Source: Ardenticatenales bacterium (GTDB lineage Bacteria > Chloroflexota > Anaerolineae > Promineifilales > Promineifilaceae). From it: DNA of 64,000 nt. This document shows positions 35,003-43,037 of this stretch, piece after piece (position 1 is the first letter of the stretch; each line of letters opens with the position of its first letter). Below the pieces are notes generated by a model. It was not told the origin of the DNA. It did no database searches and saw only the letters and a program-made list of their open reading frames with translations. The DNA lies in the NCBI GenBank assembly GCA_020634515.1, contig JACKBL010000004.1, forward strand, positions 310,001-374,000, read 5' to 3'. The translations under genes and the position numbers were made by a program.

Positions 35003-37555
35003 TTACTGGTAGCGCCAGGTTTGTCCGGCGGTCCAGAGAATCAGGTATCCGTTGGCACTGTCGAAAGCTATGCGCTGGAAGGCGGAGGCGGGTGGTGATG
35101 TGGGCAAGATGACGAGACTCCAGCCGCTGCCTGGTTGGTAATGCCAGGTGTCCGCCAGGGTATCATCGCCGTCGTCGGCGAGGCCGCCGAAGAGGACGGC
35201 GTTACCTGTGATGGCGTCGTAGCTGAGGGCGGTTGCCTGGCGTGGGCCAGGACTAAGGCCGCCTGTGGGTGTCCAGGTGTTGGTGTTGAGGTCAAAAAGC
35301 CAGGTGTCGGCGAGGGTTTGGCCGCTGTTGTCACGCCCGCCGTAGAGGAGAAGTTGGCTGGTGTTGGGGAGGAAGGCGAGGGTGGTGTGGGTGCGTGGGG
35401 GGGGGAGAGTGATGCCGGCATTGACCAAAGACCACGTCACCCCATCATACCGCCACAAATCCTGATAAACCGCCTCCCCATCGGCTCCGCCAAAGAGATA
35501 AACATCTCCCGTTTCCCCGCTCACCATCACATGCCCGCTGCGCGCGGGCGGCGACGTTGCCGGGAACTGCCGCGTCCAATTGGCGCCATCATACATCCAC
35601 GTTTCCCCATTGGCGGCGTCATCCTGGTCGCTGCCACCAAAGAGAAGCACCTGGCCGCTGGTGGCATCGTAGACCATATCCGCGCCATAGCGTGCCGCGG
35701 GCGACACGGTTGTCGTCACCTGGGTCCAATCGACACCATCAAACTCCCACGTTTCATTGCTGTAGGGCCAGGCGTAGGCATTGCCCCCGTAGAGGACGAG
35801 GACGCCGCGCCCCGCATCATAGGCCAGTGCATATTCCCCGCCGGCCTGTGGGGTATGCGTCGTTATTAGTTCTTGCCAGGTGCGTTGCGGCAGCGGCGTG
35901 GGCGTAGGCATCGGTGTATTTGTTGGGGTAGACGTATGGGTTGGCGTGGGCGTGTTTGTGGCTGTGGCGGTGGCCGTGGGCGATGGCGTGGAACTGGGTG
36001 TGTTGGTTGGTGTCGGCGTGGGTGTATTGGTTGGTGTTGGCGTGGGCGTGTTGGTTGCTGTTGGCGTGGGCGTGTTGGTTGCTGTTGGCGTGGGCGTGTT
36101 GGTGGTTGTTTCGGTGGGGGGGGGCGTTGCTGTTATTGTGGGCGGCGGCGTGGCGGTGCTGGTGGGAAGAGGTGTGGCCGTTGGTGTTTCGGTGGGGAGT
36201 GGGGTGAGTGTGGGGGTGTTGCCTGGCGGTGGTGTGGGGGTGGGTGTCGGGGTGGGAGGAAGGGTTTCGCTTTCGTCGGGGCCGGGGGCGGTGCTACCGC
36301 TGTCAATGGCAAAACGGTCTGTACTCAGCCAGATTTTGTCGATTAGCGTACCATCTTCGCGCATCCAGACATTGAGCGTGTGTAGGCCGGGTGTGTCTAT
36401 TTGCACGGCGAGGCGGCGGAAGTTGAGGCGTCGTTGCCAGGTGAAGTCGCTGCTGGTGAAGCCGGTTACGCCCAGGCCACTGGCGTTGGTGAAGGGGAGG
36501 CCGTCAAGTCCGAGGTGAACGGAGTCGTTTTCCTCGCTGGGGTCGAAGCCGGCACGCCCGCGCATGTAAATGTAGAAGGTGCCGGTGGTTTCAAACTCGA
36601 TGTTGAAATTGAGGGAGGGGCCGATGGTTTCCAGGGCGGTGTTTGCGCCCCAGTTGGGTTGGGAGAGCATGGCGGCGTCTCCCGTGTAGTTGGTGTAGGC
36701 GGTGGAGGGTTCCCACACGTTGCCGGCAGCGAGGCCCGCGCCGGGGAGGATGGCGGTGGCGTGTTCTGCTTCCATGACCACGTCGCCGCCCTGTTCCAGG
36801 AAGGTGGGGCCGGGGGGGGGTGTCGGGGGCGGTGGTGGTGGCTCGGTGAGGAAGGGGCTTTCGTCTGGGCCGAGGTCGGTGCTACCGTTGTCGATGATGT
36901 TGGGGACAAGGCTGAGCCAGATTTTGTCTACGAGAACGCCGTCGTCACGCATCCAGATGTCGAAGGTGTGGATGCCCGGAGAGGGGACTTCGATGAGGGC
37001 GAGTTGACCGCCGTTGGCGCGGTTGAGCCAGTTGAAGTTGTCGGCGGCGAAGGGGGAGAGGCCGTCGCCGCTGTCGGTGGTGGTGGGGGTGCCGTTGAGG
37101 CCGACATGGATGGCGTCGTTGCGCCAGCGCCAGGGGAGGTCTGCCTGGCCGCGAATGGTGACGTAGTATGTGCCGGCATTTTGGAAGTACACGTCATATA
37201 ACAAGGCTGGCCCGTTCGTGGTCAACCCCGTATCTACATTGCTGTTGGGGAGTGCTTGTAACGCTGCCGCCCCGCTATAGCCGACGAAAGCCGTCGTTGA
37301 AAACCAGTTGTGATCCGCGGCGGCTCCGCTGCCTGGCTCCGTTCCGGTGAAATGTTCGGCTTCGATCACGACGCTGCCGTATTCTTCCAGAAAGAAACCG
37401 GAAGCGGGTGCATCGGGTCCTTCGGGCGTGGCGTCCACGGCAAAGGCTCCGCCACGGATTCCCTGGATGATGCCTGCCAGTAGCAAGACCACCAGGGCGA
37501 AAACGAGTAGGTTAGCGGTGAAGCGAAACAAGCGCGCGGGCAACGATCCGTTCAT
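35003..37555 (-). CDS. Membrane-anchored surface protein: two EAEH carbohydrate-binding-like domains, Thr/Pro linker, kelch propeller
   Basis: An 850-residue protein. One N-terminal membrane helix (about 10-33) acts as signal-anchor. Two homologous beta-sandwich domains follow at about 55-205 and 255-395, each opening with V[IV][IM]EAEH and carrying a D[AS][IV]H[VL]GL[DN]G strand and an [IV]W[ML]R[ED]DG strand. They resemble CBM6/malectin-like modules and the C-terminal domain of GH115 enzymes. A long PTPTPT-type linker (about 430-540) leads to kelch repeats (545-845; LVLYGGNAY, VLLFGGSDQ, VYLFGGADG, LLLYGGRDN, AVLFGGLAD). No catalytic residues are evident; glycan binding is inferred. Start at 37555 is supported by AAAGGA 8 bases upstream. 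It is the first gene of the operon with the giant RHS gene, which carries a third copy of the same EAEH domain. Confidence 0.85.
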   Translation of the reverse strand: MNGSLPARLFRFTANLLVFALVVLLLAGIIQGIRGGAFAVDATPEGPDAPASGFFLEEYGSVVIEAEHFTGTEPGSGAAADHNWFSTTAFVGYSGAAALQALPNSNVDTGLTTNGPALLYDVYFQNAGTYYVTIRGQADLPWRWRNDAIHVGLNGTPTTTDSGDGLSPFAADNFNWLNRANGGQLALIEVPSPGIHTFDIWMRDDGVLVDKIWLSLVPNIIDNGSTDLGPDESPFLTEPPPPPPTPPPGPTFLEQGGDVVMEAEHATAILPGAGLAAGNVWEPSTAYTNYTGDAAMLSQPNWGANTALETIGPSLNFNIEFETTGTFYIYMRGRAGFDPSEENDSVHLGLDGLPFTNASGLGVTGFTSSDFTWQRRLNFRRLAVQIDTPGLHTLNVWMREDGTLIDKIWLSTDRFAIDSGSTAPGPDESETLPPTPTPTPTPPPGNTPTLTPLPTETPTATPLPTSTATPPPTITATPPPTETTTNTPTPTATNTPTPTATNTPTPTPTNTPTPTPTNTPSSTPSPTATATATNTPTPTHTSTPTNTPMPTPTPLPQRTWQELITTHTPQAGGEYALAYDAGRGVLVLYGGNAYAWPYSNETWEFDGVDWTQVTTTVSPAARYGADMVYDATSGQVLLFGGSDQDDAANGETWMYDGANWTRQFPATSPPARSGHVMVSGETGDVYLFGGADGEAVYQDLWRYDGVTWSLVNAGITLPPPRTHTTLAFLPNTSQLLLYGGRDNSGQTLADTWLFDLNTNTWTPTGGLSPGPRQATALSYDAITGNAVLFGGLADDGDDTLADTWHYQPGSGWSLVILPTSPPASAFQRIAFDSANGYLILWTAGQTWRYQ

Positions 37556-37784
37556 GGGAGCAATCCTTTCGCCTGGCAGATCGGCCTCGCTGTTGTGTCT
37601 GGGAGCGGTGAGCAAGTGGTTCAATGTCGGCGGCATGTGCCCGCGACAAAGAAGTGCCCGTTCCGATAAACGGATTGTGGCGGAGTGGAGAACCTTGTTC
37701 ACGCAGACAGGTGGCCCGCCAAAAGAGGCCGGGGCAAGACGATAAGATATGAAGAAGCACGGTGACTATACAGGTCATCTGCCC

Positions 37785-37843
37785 AGATTGGACCCATTTG
37801 CTCTGGTTAAATCCTGTTAATGTCTACAAAATTGGTCCAATCT
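37785..37843. repeat. Palindromic interspersed element, subtype II
   Basis: It has the same 59-bp structure and loop words (GCTCTGGTTAAATC, TGTCTAC) as 150-208, and the same flanks: GTGACTATACAGGTCATCTG before and CTCGGAGACGTGAATAGTTA after. Confidence 0.9.
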
Positions 37844-38148
37844 CTCGGAGACGTGAATAGTTACGAAGCACGTTCTTCTGTGCGACGGGCGCAAAGGTGT
37901 CCTACTACCAGATGATATTCGGTTTTCTTTCCTGTTAGGAACGAGCTTCCCCCATTTTGGGGTAATTATAGAAAAAGCTCCTCCCTTTCATCGGTCACGA
38001 AACGCCAAAAAGCGTTGAAAAAACGCTTAAGTTGAAGAATTTTACAGATAAGGCGTACGATCTGCAAATCGGTTTATTCCCGACTGTGGCGCAATTCTTG
38101 CTTCTTTTCCGCGTGCTATTTACCAGAACGTGTGTGTAGGTTTGGGTG

Positions 38149-38177
38149 TTGACAGATGCCGGCATTCTTCCTACAAT
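38149..38177 (+). promoter_or_regulatory. Sigma-70-type promoter of the csoR operon
   Basis: TTGACA at 38149-38154 and TACAAT at 38172-38177, separated by exactly 17 bases. The spacer contains a TGCCGGCA octamer (38157-38164). The predicted transcription start, about 38184, leads directly into the G-tract operator. Confidence 0.78.
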
Positions 38178-38187
38178 ACCCTGCGAA

Positions 38188-38204
38188 TCCCCCCCAGGGG
38201 GGTA
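38188..38204. promoter_or_regulatory. Probable CsoR operator (G-tract inverted repeat)
   Basis: TCCCCCCCAGGGGGGTA matches the known C-tract/G-tract palindromes bound by CsoR-family repressors. It starts about 10 bases after the -10 box, where binding would block initiation, so autoregulation by the gene at 38226 is inferred. Confidence 0.72.
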
Positions 38205-38225
38205 GGTTAACACAGGTGACGACAT

Positions 38226-38504
38226 ATGAACGACGAAACACGTAAAACCATCAGCCGCCGCCTGGCCATTACGTCCGGCCACCTCAAAGGCGTCGAACGC
38301 ATGGTGGCGGAAGAAGCCTACTGCATTGACATCATTCGCCAGATTCAGGCGGTCCAGGCCGCCTTGAGCAAAGTCAGCACCCTGCTGCTGGAAAACCACC
38401 TGCGCACATGCGTCACCACCGCAATCCAAGGAGACGACCCCGATGAGCGGGAGCGCATGTTGGCCGAAGTGACCAGCGTCTTCAGCGTCACGCAAGGCAA
38501 ATGA
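38226..38504 (+). CDS. csoR: CsoR-family copper-sensing transcriptional repressor
   Basis: A 92-residue all-helical repressor. The Cu(I) ligand triad of CsoR is intact: Cys33, His58 and Cys62 in AYCIDIIRQ and ENHLRTC. In the family, apo-protein binds a G-tract operator and copper binding releases it. A matching operator lies at 38188-38204 in its own promoter. It is followed 48 bases later by a heavy-metal-binding CopZ-like gene, supporting copper rather than nickel or formaldehyde sensing; RcnR and FrmR relatives carry other ligand patterns. Length is typical. Confidence 0.9.
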   Translation: MNDETRKTISRRLAITSGHLKGVERMVAEEAYCIDIIRQIQAVQAALSKVSTLLLENHLRTCVTTAIQGDDPDERERMLAEVTSVFSVTQGK

Positions 38505-38552
38505 CGCCGCGCCGGAGACACTCGTGCCGTCCAAAACGAGAGGATATGCCCC

Positions 38553-38780
38553 ATGACTCATAAGACTTTTCTTGTCCCCGCCATCCACTGCGGCCACTGC
38601 ACCCACACCATCGAACTGGAATTGGGCGATCTGGAAGGCGTCCAGAGCGTGAAAGCGGACCAGCAAAGCCGCCAGGTCACCGTTTCCTGGCAGGAACCGG
38701 CTACCTGGGAGAAGATCGAGGCGCTGCTGCGCGAGATCAACTATCCGCCCGCCGACCTGATTCAGGTGAACATCGCCTGA
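38553..38780 (+). CDS. Heavy-metal-associated (HMA) copper chaperone, CopZ-like
   Basis: A 75-residue ferredoxin-like domain with the metal site IHCGHC (Cys13, Cys16), a GxHCxxC-type variant in which the first Gly is replaced. It is expected to bind Cu(I) in the cytoplasm and pass it to an ATPase or store it. No P-type ATPase gene is in the window, which is unusual for a csoR-copZ cluster; it may lie elsewhere. AGAGGATATGCCCC before the ATG provides a binding site. Probably co-transcribed with csoR. Confidence 0.88.
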   Translation: MTHKTFLVPAIHCGHCTHTIELELGDLEGVQSVKADQQSRQVTVSWQEPATWEKIEALLREINYPPADLIQVNIA

Positions 38781-39140
38781 GATCGCGCCTCCTTCTTCTT
38801 GTCTGATCCTTATCGGACCAGGTGTGGGAACTTGCGCGCCACTGTTGCGGAAGCAGCCGGAATGCTGCCTCGCGGCAGTGGCGCGTTTGCATGAGTCCTG
38901 GTTAAACAGTTCCGCGCGACGCCTCAACTGGTGCTGGCATTCACATCCTTGTTGGGTAAAATGGCAGGCACTGCTTTGCCTAAAATTGCGCGGATCAACC
39001 GTCTCTGTCACGCATAATTGCTGCCGGCATTCTCCCCCCCTCCGCGCAAAATGTGTACCCATCGATATCCATTTAATTTTGCCGCGATTCTGGCGCATTG
39101 GCGCTTAATCACGGCCTACGAAACTTGAGGAAGTGATTGC
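38781..39140. other. Intergenic region with a branched stem-loop
   Basis: 360 bases with no gene. GCGCCACTG (38836-38844) pairs with CAGTGGCGC (38876-38884), enclosing an inner GCAG/CTGC stem. It could end the csoR-copZ transcript, though no T-tract follows. One TGCCGGCA lies near 39022. Confidence 0.5.
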
Positions 39141-39737
39141 ATGGCACAAAAAACAACTCCACGCCGCGTGGTTTCACAGCCGGAAGCCGACAGCGGCAAT
39201 CGTCGTGTATACATCATTGGGGGTATTGTCGGTTTGGGCATCATTGGTCTGCTGGCCCTGCTGATTTTCTCCTTGCAGGACCCGAAGGCGTTGGAAGGCG
39301 TCGTGAATTTGGGCGTGCAGGAACGTGGGCACGACGACAACGCCACTTACGCGGACACGGGACTCCCGCCGGCGGGCGGCATCCACGCCAACAACTGGCT
39401 CAACTGCGGGATTTATGATGCCCCGGTGGCCTCCAAAAACGCGGTTCACTCGCTAGAACATGGCGCGGTCTGGTTGACGTATCAGCCAGATTTGCCGGCA
39501 GATGAAGTGGATGAATTGAAACAGTACGCGCGCGGACAAAACTTCGTGATTATGAGTCCTTTCCCCGGACAAACATCCCCCATCGCCCTCACGGCCTGGG
39601 GATTGCAATTGCAAGTGGAAAAACCCAAAGACAAACGCATTCAGCAGTTCATGGACCGCTATATCCAGGGACCGCAAACGCCGGAACTGGGCGCAAGCTG
39701 CGGTGGCCCCAGCGCCGTGGGGAATCCCACCGGGTAG
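39141..39737 (+). CDS. DUF3105 membrane-anchored protein
   Basis: A 198-residue protein with a short cytoplasmic N-terminus, one membrane helix (about 23-45) and an extracytoplasmic DUF3105 domain. Diagnostic segments are NWLNCGIYD and VHSLEHGAVWLTYQP near residues 90-118, followed by FVIMSPFPGQTSPIALTAWG. The domain's role is not established; conserved His, Glu and Cys residues suggest metal or redox chemistry, which is only a guess. Length is usual. It is probably monocistronic. Confidence 0.85.
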   Translation: MAQKTTPRRVVSQPEADSGNRRVYIIGGIVGLGIIGLLALLIFSLQDPKALEGVVNLGVQERGHDDNATYADTGLPPAGGIHANNWLNCGIYDAPVASKNAVHSLEHGAVWLTYQPDLPADEVDELKQYARGQNFVIMSPFPGQTSPIALTAWGLQLQVEKPKDKRIQQFMDRYIQGPQTPELGASCGGPSAVGNPTG

Positions 39738-39847
39738 AAGAATCGTGGATAGTTCCCGTTTATTGTTGCCAATTGGTTGTGGGGTGCCCCCCCCTATTCG
39801 GGCGCATACGGTAGAAGGGCGATGCCCCTGATTTTGAGCGAACCATT

Positions 39848-40585
39848 ATGAGAACTCCCGCACCTTCCGCAACCCGCGCCAACCAGCTATCCGCCTGGGG
39901 AGTGCATCTTTTTACGGCCAGCGGTATCGTCTGGGGCGTTTTGGCGCTGCTGGCGATCATACAGGGGCGGTGGATTCCCGCCTTGATTTGGATGGGAGCG
40001 GCCACGATGGTGGACGCTTCTGATGGTACGCTGGCCCGCCGCTTTCGCGTCAAGGAGGTGTTGCCGGGATTTGATGGGGCGCTGCTGGACAATATGGTGG
40101 ACTACTTCACGTATGTGATTGTGCCGGCACTTTTTCTCTACCAGGGCCAACTCTTCCCTCCGCGCCTGGCCCTGCTCGGCGTCATCATCATCACCCTGGC
40201 CTCCGCCTACCAATTCGCCCAGGCCGACGCCAAAACCGACGACAACTACTTCAAAGGATTCCCCTCCTACTGGAACGTCGTCGCCTTTTACCTCTTTGTC
40301 ATGGCGCTGCCCGCGTGGCTCAATTTCCTCCTCGTCGTCCTCCTCGGCGCGCTCGTATTCGTGCCCATCAAATACATCTACCATTCCCGCACGGCCGCCT
40401 TTCGCCGCCTCACGATGTTCCTCACGCTCCTCTGGGGCGGCGCGGTCGTGGCCCTGCTGCTCTCCTACCCCCAGCACCCCACATGGCTTGTATGGGCCTC
40501 CTTCCTTTACGTCGTCTACTATGCCGCCACCAGCCTGTACCTCATGCACCGCGCCCGCGCCTACCTAATTAAGGAAGGCCACTGA
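39848..40585 (+). CDS. pcs: Phosphatidylcholine synthase (CDP-alcohol phosphatidyltransferase family)
   Basis: A 245-residue membrane enzyme with about eight helices. It is expected to condense CDP-diacylglycerol with choline to give phosphatidylcholine and CMP. The catalytic motif at residues 59-85 fits the Pcs version, DG(x)2AR(x)12G(x)3D(x)3D, exactly: D59, G60, A63, R64, G77, D81, D85. The 12-residue spacing separates Pcs from ordinary phosphatidyltransferases, which have 8. LDNMVDYFTYV after it is also typical. It implies a choline-dependent membrane lipid route, which is not common knowledge for this phylum. It stands alone, 110 bases after the DUF3105 gene. Confidence 0.87.
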   Translation: MRTPAPSATRANQLSAWGVHLFTASGIVWGVLALLAIIQGRWIPALIWMGAATMVDASDGTLARRFRVKEVLPGFDGALLDNMVDYFTYVIVPALFLYQGQLFPPRLALLGVIIITLASAYQFAQADAKTDDNYFKGFPSYWNVVAFYLFVMALPAWLNFLLVVLLGALVFVPIKYIYHSRTAAFRRLTMFLTLLWGGAVVALLLSYPQHPTWLVWASFLYVVYYAATSLYLMHRARAYLIKEGH

Positions 40586-40924
40586 CCCTCAACGCCTGCT
40601 TCCCTCCTATTCTGTAGGGCAGTTTACACACCCCGCAACAACTGCTATACTGCTGACACAGTACGCCTATCCTATAGTGCGGTTATCCGTTTGCGTTGGT
40701 GAAGAAGAGATCGTTTCCGCAAACCGGATATGTGTGCGACCTTGTGCCGCACACTTACTCGTGACGTGTTATTTAGCCCTCAAGCCACCCGATACAGGGT
40801 AGAGCCTGTTGCTCATTGCCGTTAAGCGCAGGCCCGTTTATTTCCTTCAGCCCACGTTTGGTGATAATGGGCGTTTACGCCCTACATTGTGATGCCGTGG
40901 CTCCCTTTTGCCGTTTCACAAAGG
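40586..40924. other. Intergenic region upstream of the eCIS locus
   Basis: About 340 bases without a gene, moderately AT-rich. It contains possible -10 boxes (CTATACT, TATAGT near 40645-40680) and a GTGTGCG/CGCACAC stem near 40731-40753. It probably holds the promoter of the BTAD regulator; no operator is recognisable. Confidence 0.45.
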
Positions 40925-41875
40925 ATGGCGATCGTGGTTTTGTTACGTATCTCTCTCTTTGGTAAATTCCGTGTTTGCCGCGATGAAAGACCCGTGCCAG
41001 GGATAGATGCCGGCAAAGTCCAACAACTCTTCTCCTATCTCCTGCTGCACCGTGACCGACCCCACGCCCGCGAGAAACTCGCCTCCCTCTTTTGGGACAG
41101 TACCACCACCGCCCAATCCAAAAAACACCTGCGCCAGACGCTCTGGCAGTTGCAATCCTCCCTGGATGAGGCCCACAGCGCCCAGGTCATTCATGTCGAA
41201 CCAGAATGGGTACAGGTCAACACCACCGACGACTTCTGGTTGGATGTCGCCTTGTTTGAGCAAACCTTCCTCCTGGCGCAAGGGACGGCGGGACGCGAAC
41301 TCAGCGCCGACGACGCCCAAAAGTTGCGGCAGGCGACCCAACTCTACCAGGGCAACCTCCTCGAAGGGTGGTATCACGACTGGTGTCTCTATGAACGCGA
41401 GCGTTTCTTGCATATGTACCTGGGCATGTTGGACAAACTCATGGGGTACAGCGAGGCCCGCCGGGCTTACGAAGACGGCATCCGCTATGGGCAGATGATC
41501 TTGCGTTATGACCTCGCCCGCGAGCGCACGCACCGCCGCCTCATACGTCTTTTTTATCAGGCCGGCAACCGCACGGAGGCGCTACGCCAGTTTGACCGCT
41601 GCGAAGCGGCGCTGTCACGCGAGTTGGGCGTGCGCCCCGCCCGCGGTACGCTGGTCCTGAATGAGCAAATCCGCGCCGATACGCTGGCCGCCGACGACCC
41701 GATACTCATGGTGCTGGCGGACGATGAAGATGGGTTGAATGCCGGCATAAACCCGGAGCCAACAGGTCTACCAGAAGCCATTTCCCGCCTGCGACAAATG
41801 CGCGCCACGCTCACACTTTTGCAACAGCAAGTCGATTCCTGTCTGGAAGCATGCCGGCAGGCCCTGCACGAATAA
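40925..41875 (+). CDS. BTAD/SARP-like transcriptional regulator at the head of the eCIS locus
   Basis: About 316 residues. The N-terminal 90 residues look like an OmpR-type winged helix (ISLFGKFRV, KVQQLFSYLLLHRDRPHARE, LASLFWDST, LRQTLWQLQ), the DNA-binding layout of SARP-family activators. The middle (about 100-250) is a BTAD-type helical repeat domain (FWLDVALFEQTF, LYQGNLLEGWYHDWCLYERERF, LARERTHRRLIRLFYQAGNRTEALRQFDRCE). The C-terminal tail ends in a predicted coiled coil. There is no ATPase or TPR extension. The start is uncertain: ATG 40925, GTG 40934 (9 bases after AAAGG) and ATG 40892 are all in frame. It lies on the same strand just before the injection-system genes and is the obvious candidate for their control. 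Confidence 0.82.
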   Translation: MAIVVLLRISLFGKFRVCRDERPVPGIDAGKVQQLFSYLLLHRDRPHAREKLASLFWDSTTTAQSKKHLRQTLWQLQSSLDEAHSAQVIHVEPEWVQVNTTDDFWLDVALFEQTFLLAQGTAGRELSADDAQKLRQATQLYQGNLLEGWYHDWCLYERERFLHMYLGMLDKLMGYSEARRAYEDGIRYGQMILRYDLARERTHRRLIRLFYQAGNRTEALRQFDRCEAALSRELGVRPARGTLVLNEQIRADTLAADDPILMVLADDEDGLNAGINPEPTGLPEAISRLRQMRATLTLLQQQVDSCLEACRQALHE

Positions 41876-41995
41876 TTCCCCATAGACGCTCTCCAGACGC
41901 CGGAGAGACGCCCCCCAGACTCCCCCACTGTACACTGCCTCCAGTGTACTCAAACAGCGCGCGCGCGCATTGTGCGGCACGCACCATCCGGGCGC

Positions 41996-42055
41996 GCACC
42001 ACCGGTGCACGCACCACCGGTGCACGCACCACCGGTGCACGCACCACCGGTGCGC
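41996..42055. repeat. Tandem repeat, four copies of a 15-bp unit
   Basis: Four head-to-tail GCACCACCGGTGCAC units, the last slightly changed. Each contains the palindrome CACCGGTG. They lie between the regulator and the next small gene, preceded by an alternating GC run (41959-41968). They could be clustered binding sites or a simple expansion. Confidence 0.8.
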
Positions 42056-42132
42056 GTCGTCGCGCCCTTCCCTGGCAGACCGTTCCTTGATACCACATGC
42101 CAACCAGGTTCGCCTGGTAGCCCGGAGTATTT

Positions 42133-42417
42133 ATGGACCCGTATGAGCCGCATACTCACACCTTCGTCATTCGACTCTGGCTGGAGGAGAGTGCCCAGGA
42201 ACAAAGCGAAACGGTCTGGCGCGGCCATATCACCCATTTGCTCACCCAAAAACGCCGCTACTTACAAACACCCGACGAAATCATCTTCTTTATTTTGCCT
42301 TATCTCGTGGAAATGGGTGTCAAACTGCAAATGAAATGGCGCATAAAATGGTGGCTGGCCCGCTGGCGGCAACGCCATCGACCCGACAAGAGCCTGTCGG
42401 CGGTGCGCCGCACCTGA
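42133..42417 (+). CDS. Small basic protein of unknown function, eCIS locus
   Basis: A 94-residue protein, acidic and His-rich at the start (EPHTHTFVIRLWLEES) and strongly basic and Trp-rich at the end (MKWRIKWWLARWRQRHR). A central stretch RRYLQTPDEIIFFILPYLVE may be a helix. No family is recognised. CGGAG lies 6 bases before the ATG. It sits between the regulator and the cap gene, so it may belong to the locus. Confidence 0.62.
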   Translation: MDPYEPHTHTFVIRLWLEESAQEQSETVWRGHITHLLTQKRRYLQTPDEIIFFILPYLVEMGVKLQMKWRIKWWLARWRQRHRPDKSLSAVRRT

Positions 42418-42436
42418 GATAGAACTCCTTTATGGC

Positions 42437-43033
42437 ATGAGTAATTACACCATCCTTCACGACGCCACCCTGGAACTCCGCCGCCGCATTCATGCGGCAC
42501 TCTCCGCTGCTGCCGACGCCGATCTTAACCTCTCCACCCCCGAATCCGACATCACGCTCTCCCCCCCCAGCACCAATATGCCCGGTAGCCCCCTGCTCTC
42601 CCTCTATCTCTACCATGTCGAAGTCAGCAACGACCTGCGTAATCAGCCACGCCTGGCGGCGGGGGATACAGGGCTGCGGTTTCCGCCGGAGGCGCTGCAC
42701 GTCCATTATCTGATCACGCCGTTGGATGACGACGAGCGGCTGAACCAGCTCATGTTGGGGCGCGTCATCCAGTTTTTCCATGACGAGCCATTTTTGGACA
42801 GCCTCAATGGCGCGCCGCTGGACGACAGCTTTGGCGGAAACAGTAACCAGCTTCGCCTCAGCCTGGAAAAACTGAGCCTGGAGCAACTTTCGCAGGTGTG
42901 GAGCGCCCTGGACGTGGGGTATCGCGTCTCCCTCTCCTACCTGCTCCGCGTCGTCACTATTGACACCGCGCAAGCGGTCAGCGCCGCCCACCGCGTCATC
43001 GACGCCCATATGGCCGTCGGACTGAAGGAGTAG
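42437..43033 (+). CDS. DUF4255 / Pvc16-like cap protein
   Basis: A 198-residue protein of the DUF4255 (Pvc16 N-terminal) family, which caps or terminates the sheath-tube in PVC/Afp-type particles. Recognised segments are SPPSTNMPGSPLLSLYLYHV and VEVSNDLRNQPR, LHVHYLITPL..D, and SLEQLSQVWSALDVGYRVSL with the family's W-x-x-L. It acts in the assembling particle in the cytoplasm. In the PVC operon this gene is last; here it is the first structural gene, a layout seen in other eCIS clusters. It is 4 bases from the next gene. Confidence 0.87.
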   Translation: MSNYTILHDATLELRRRIHAALSAAADADLNLSTPESDITLSPPSTNMPGSPLLSLYLYHVEVSNDLRNQPRLAAGDTGLRFPPEALHVHYLITPLDDDERLNQLMLGRVIQFFHDEPFLDSLNGAPLDDSFGGNSNQLRLSLEKLSLEQLSQVWSALDVGYRVSLSYLLRVVTIDTAQAVSAAHRVIDAHMAVGLKE

Positions 43034-43037
43034 GGGC

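Larger units (their letters stand above)
37556..38225. other. Divergent intergenic region with repeat element and csoR promoter
   Basis: 670 bases without a credible gene. They hold the 59-bp palindromic element at 37785-37843, an AT-rich stretch at 37900-38100, and the csoR promoter/operator at 38149-38204. The promoter of the 35003-37555 operon must lie at the left side but is not recognisable by eye. Confidence 0.55.

Noticed and set aside
38821..38890. Possible tRNA or structured RNA gene
   Set aside because: The stems do not form a cloverleaf, there is no TTCGA-type T-loop and no CCA end; it is recorded only as a stem-loop.
41768..42103. Minus-strand peptide with RWCVH repeats
   Set aside because: It is a by-product of the 15-bp tandem repeat, which happens to keep five codons per unit.
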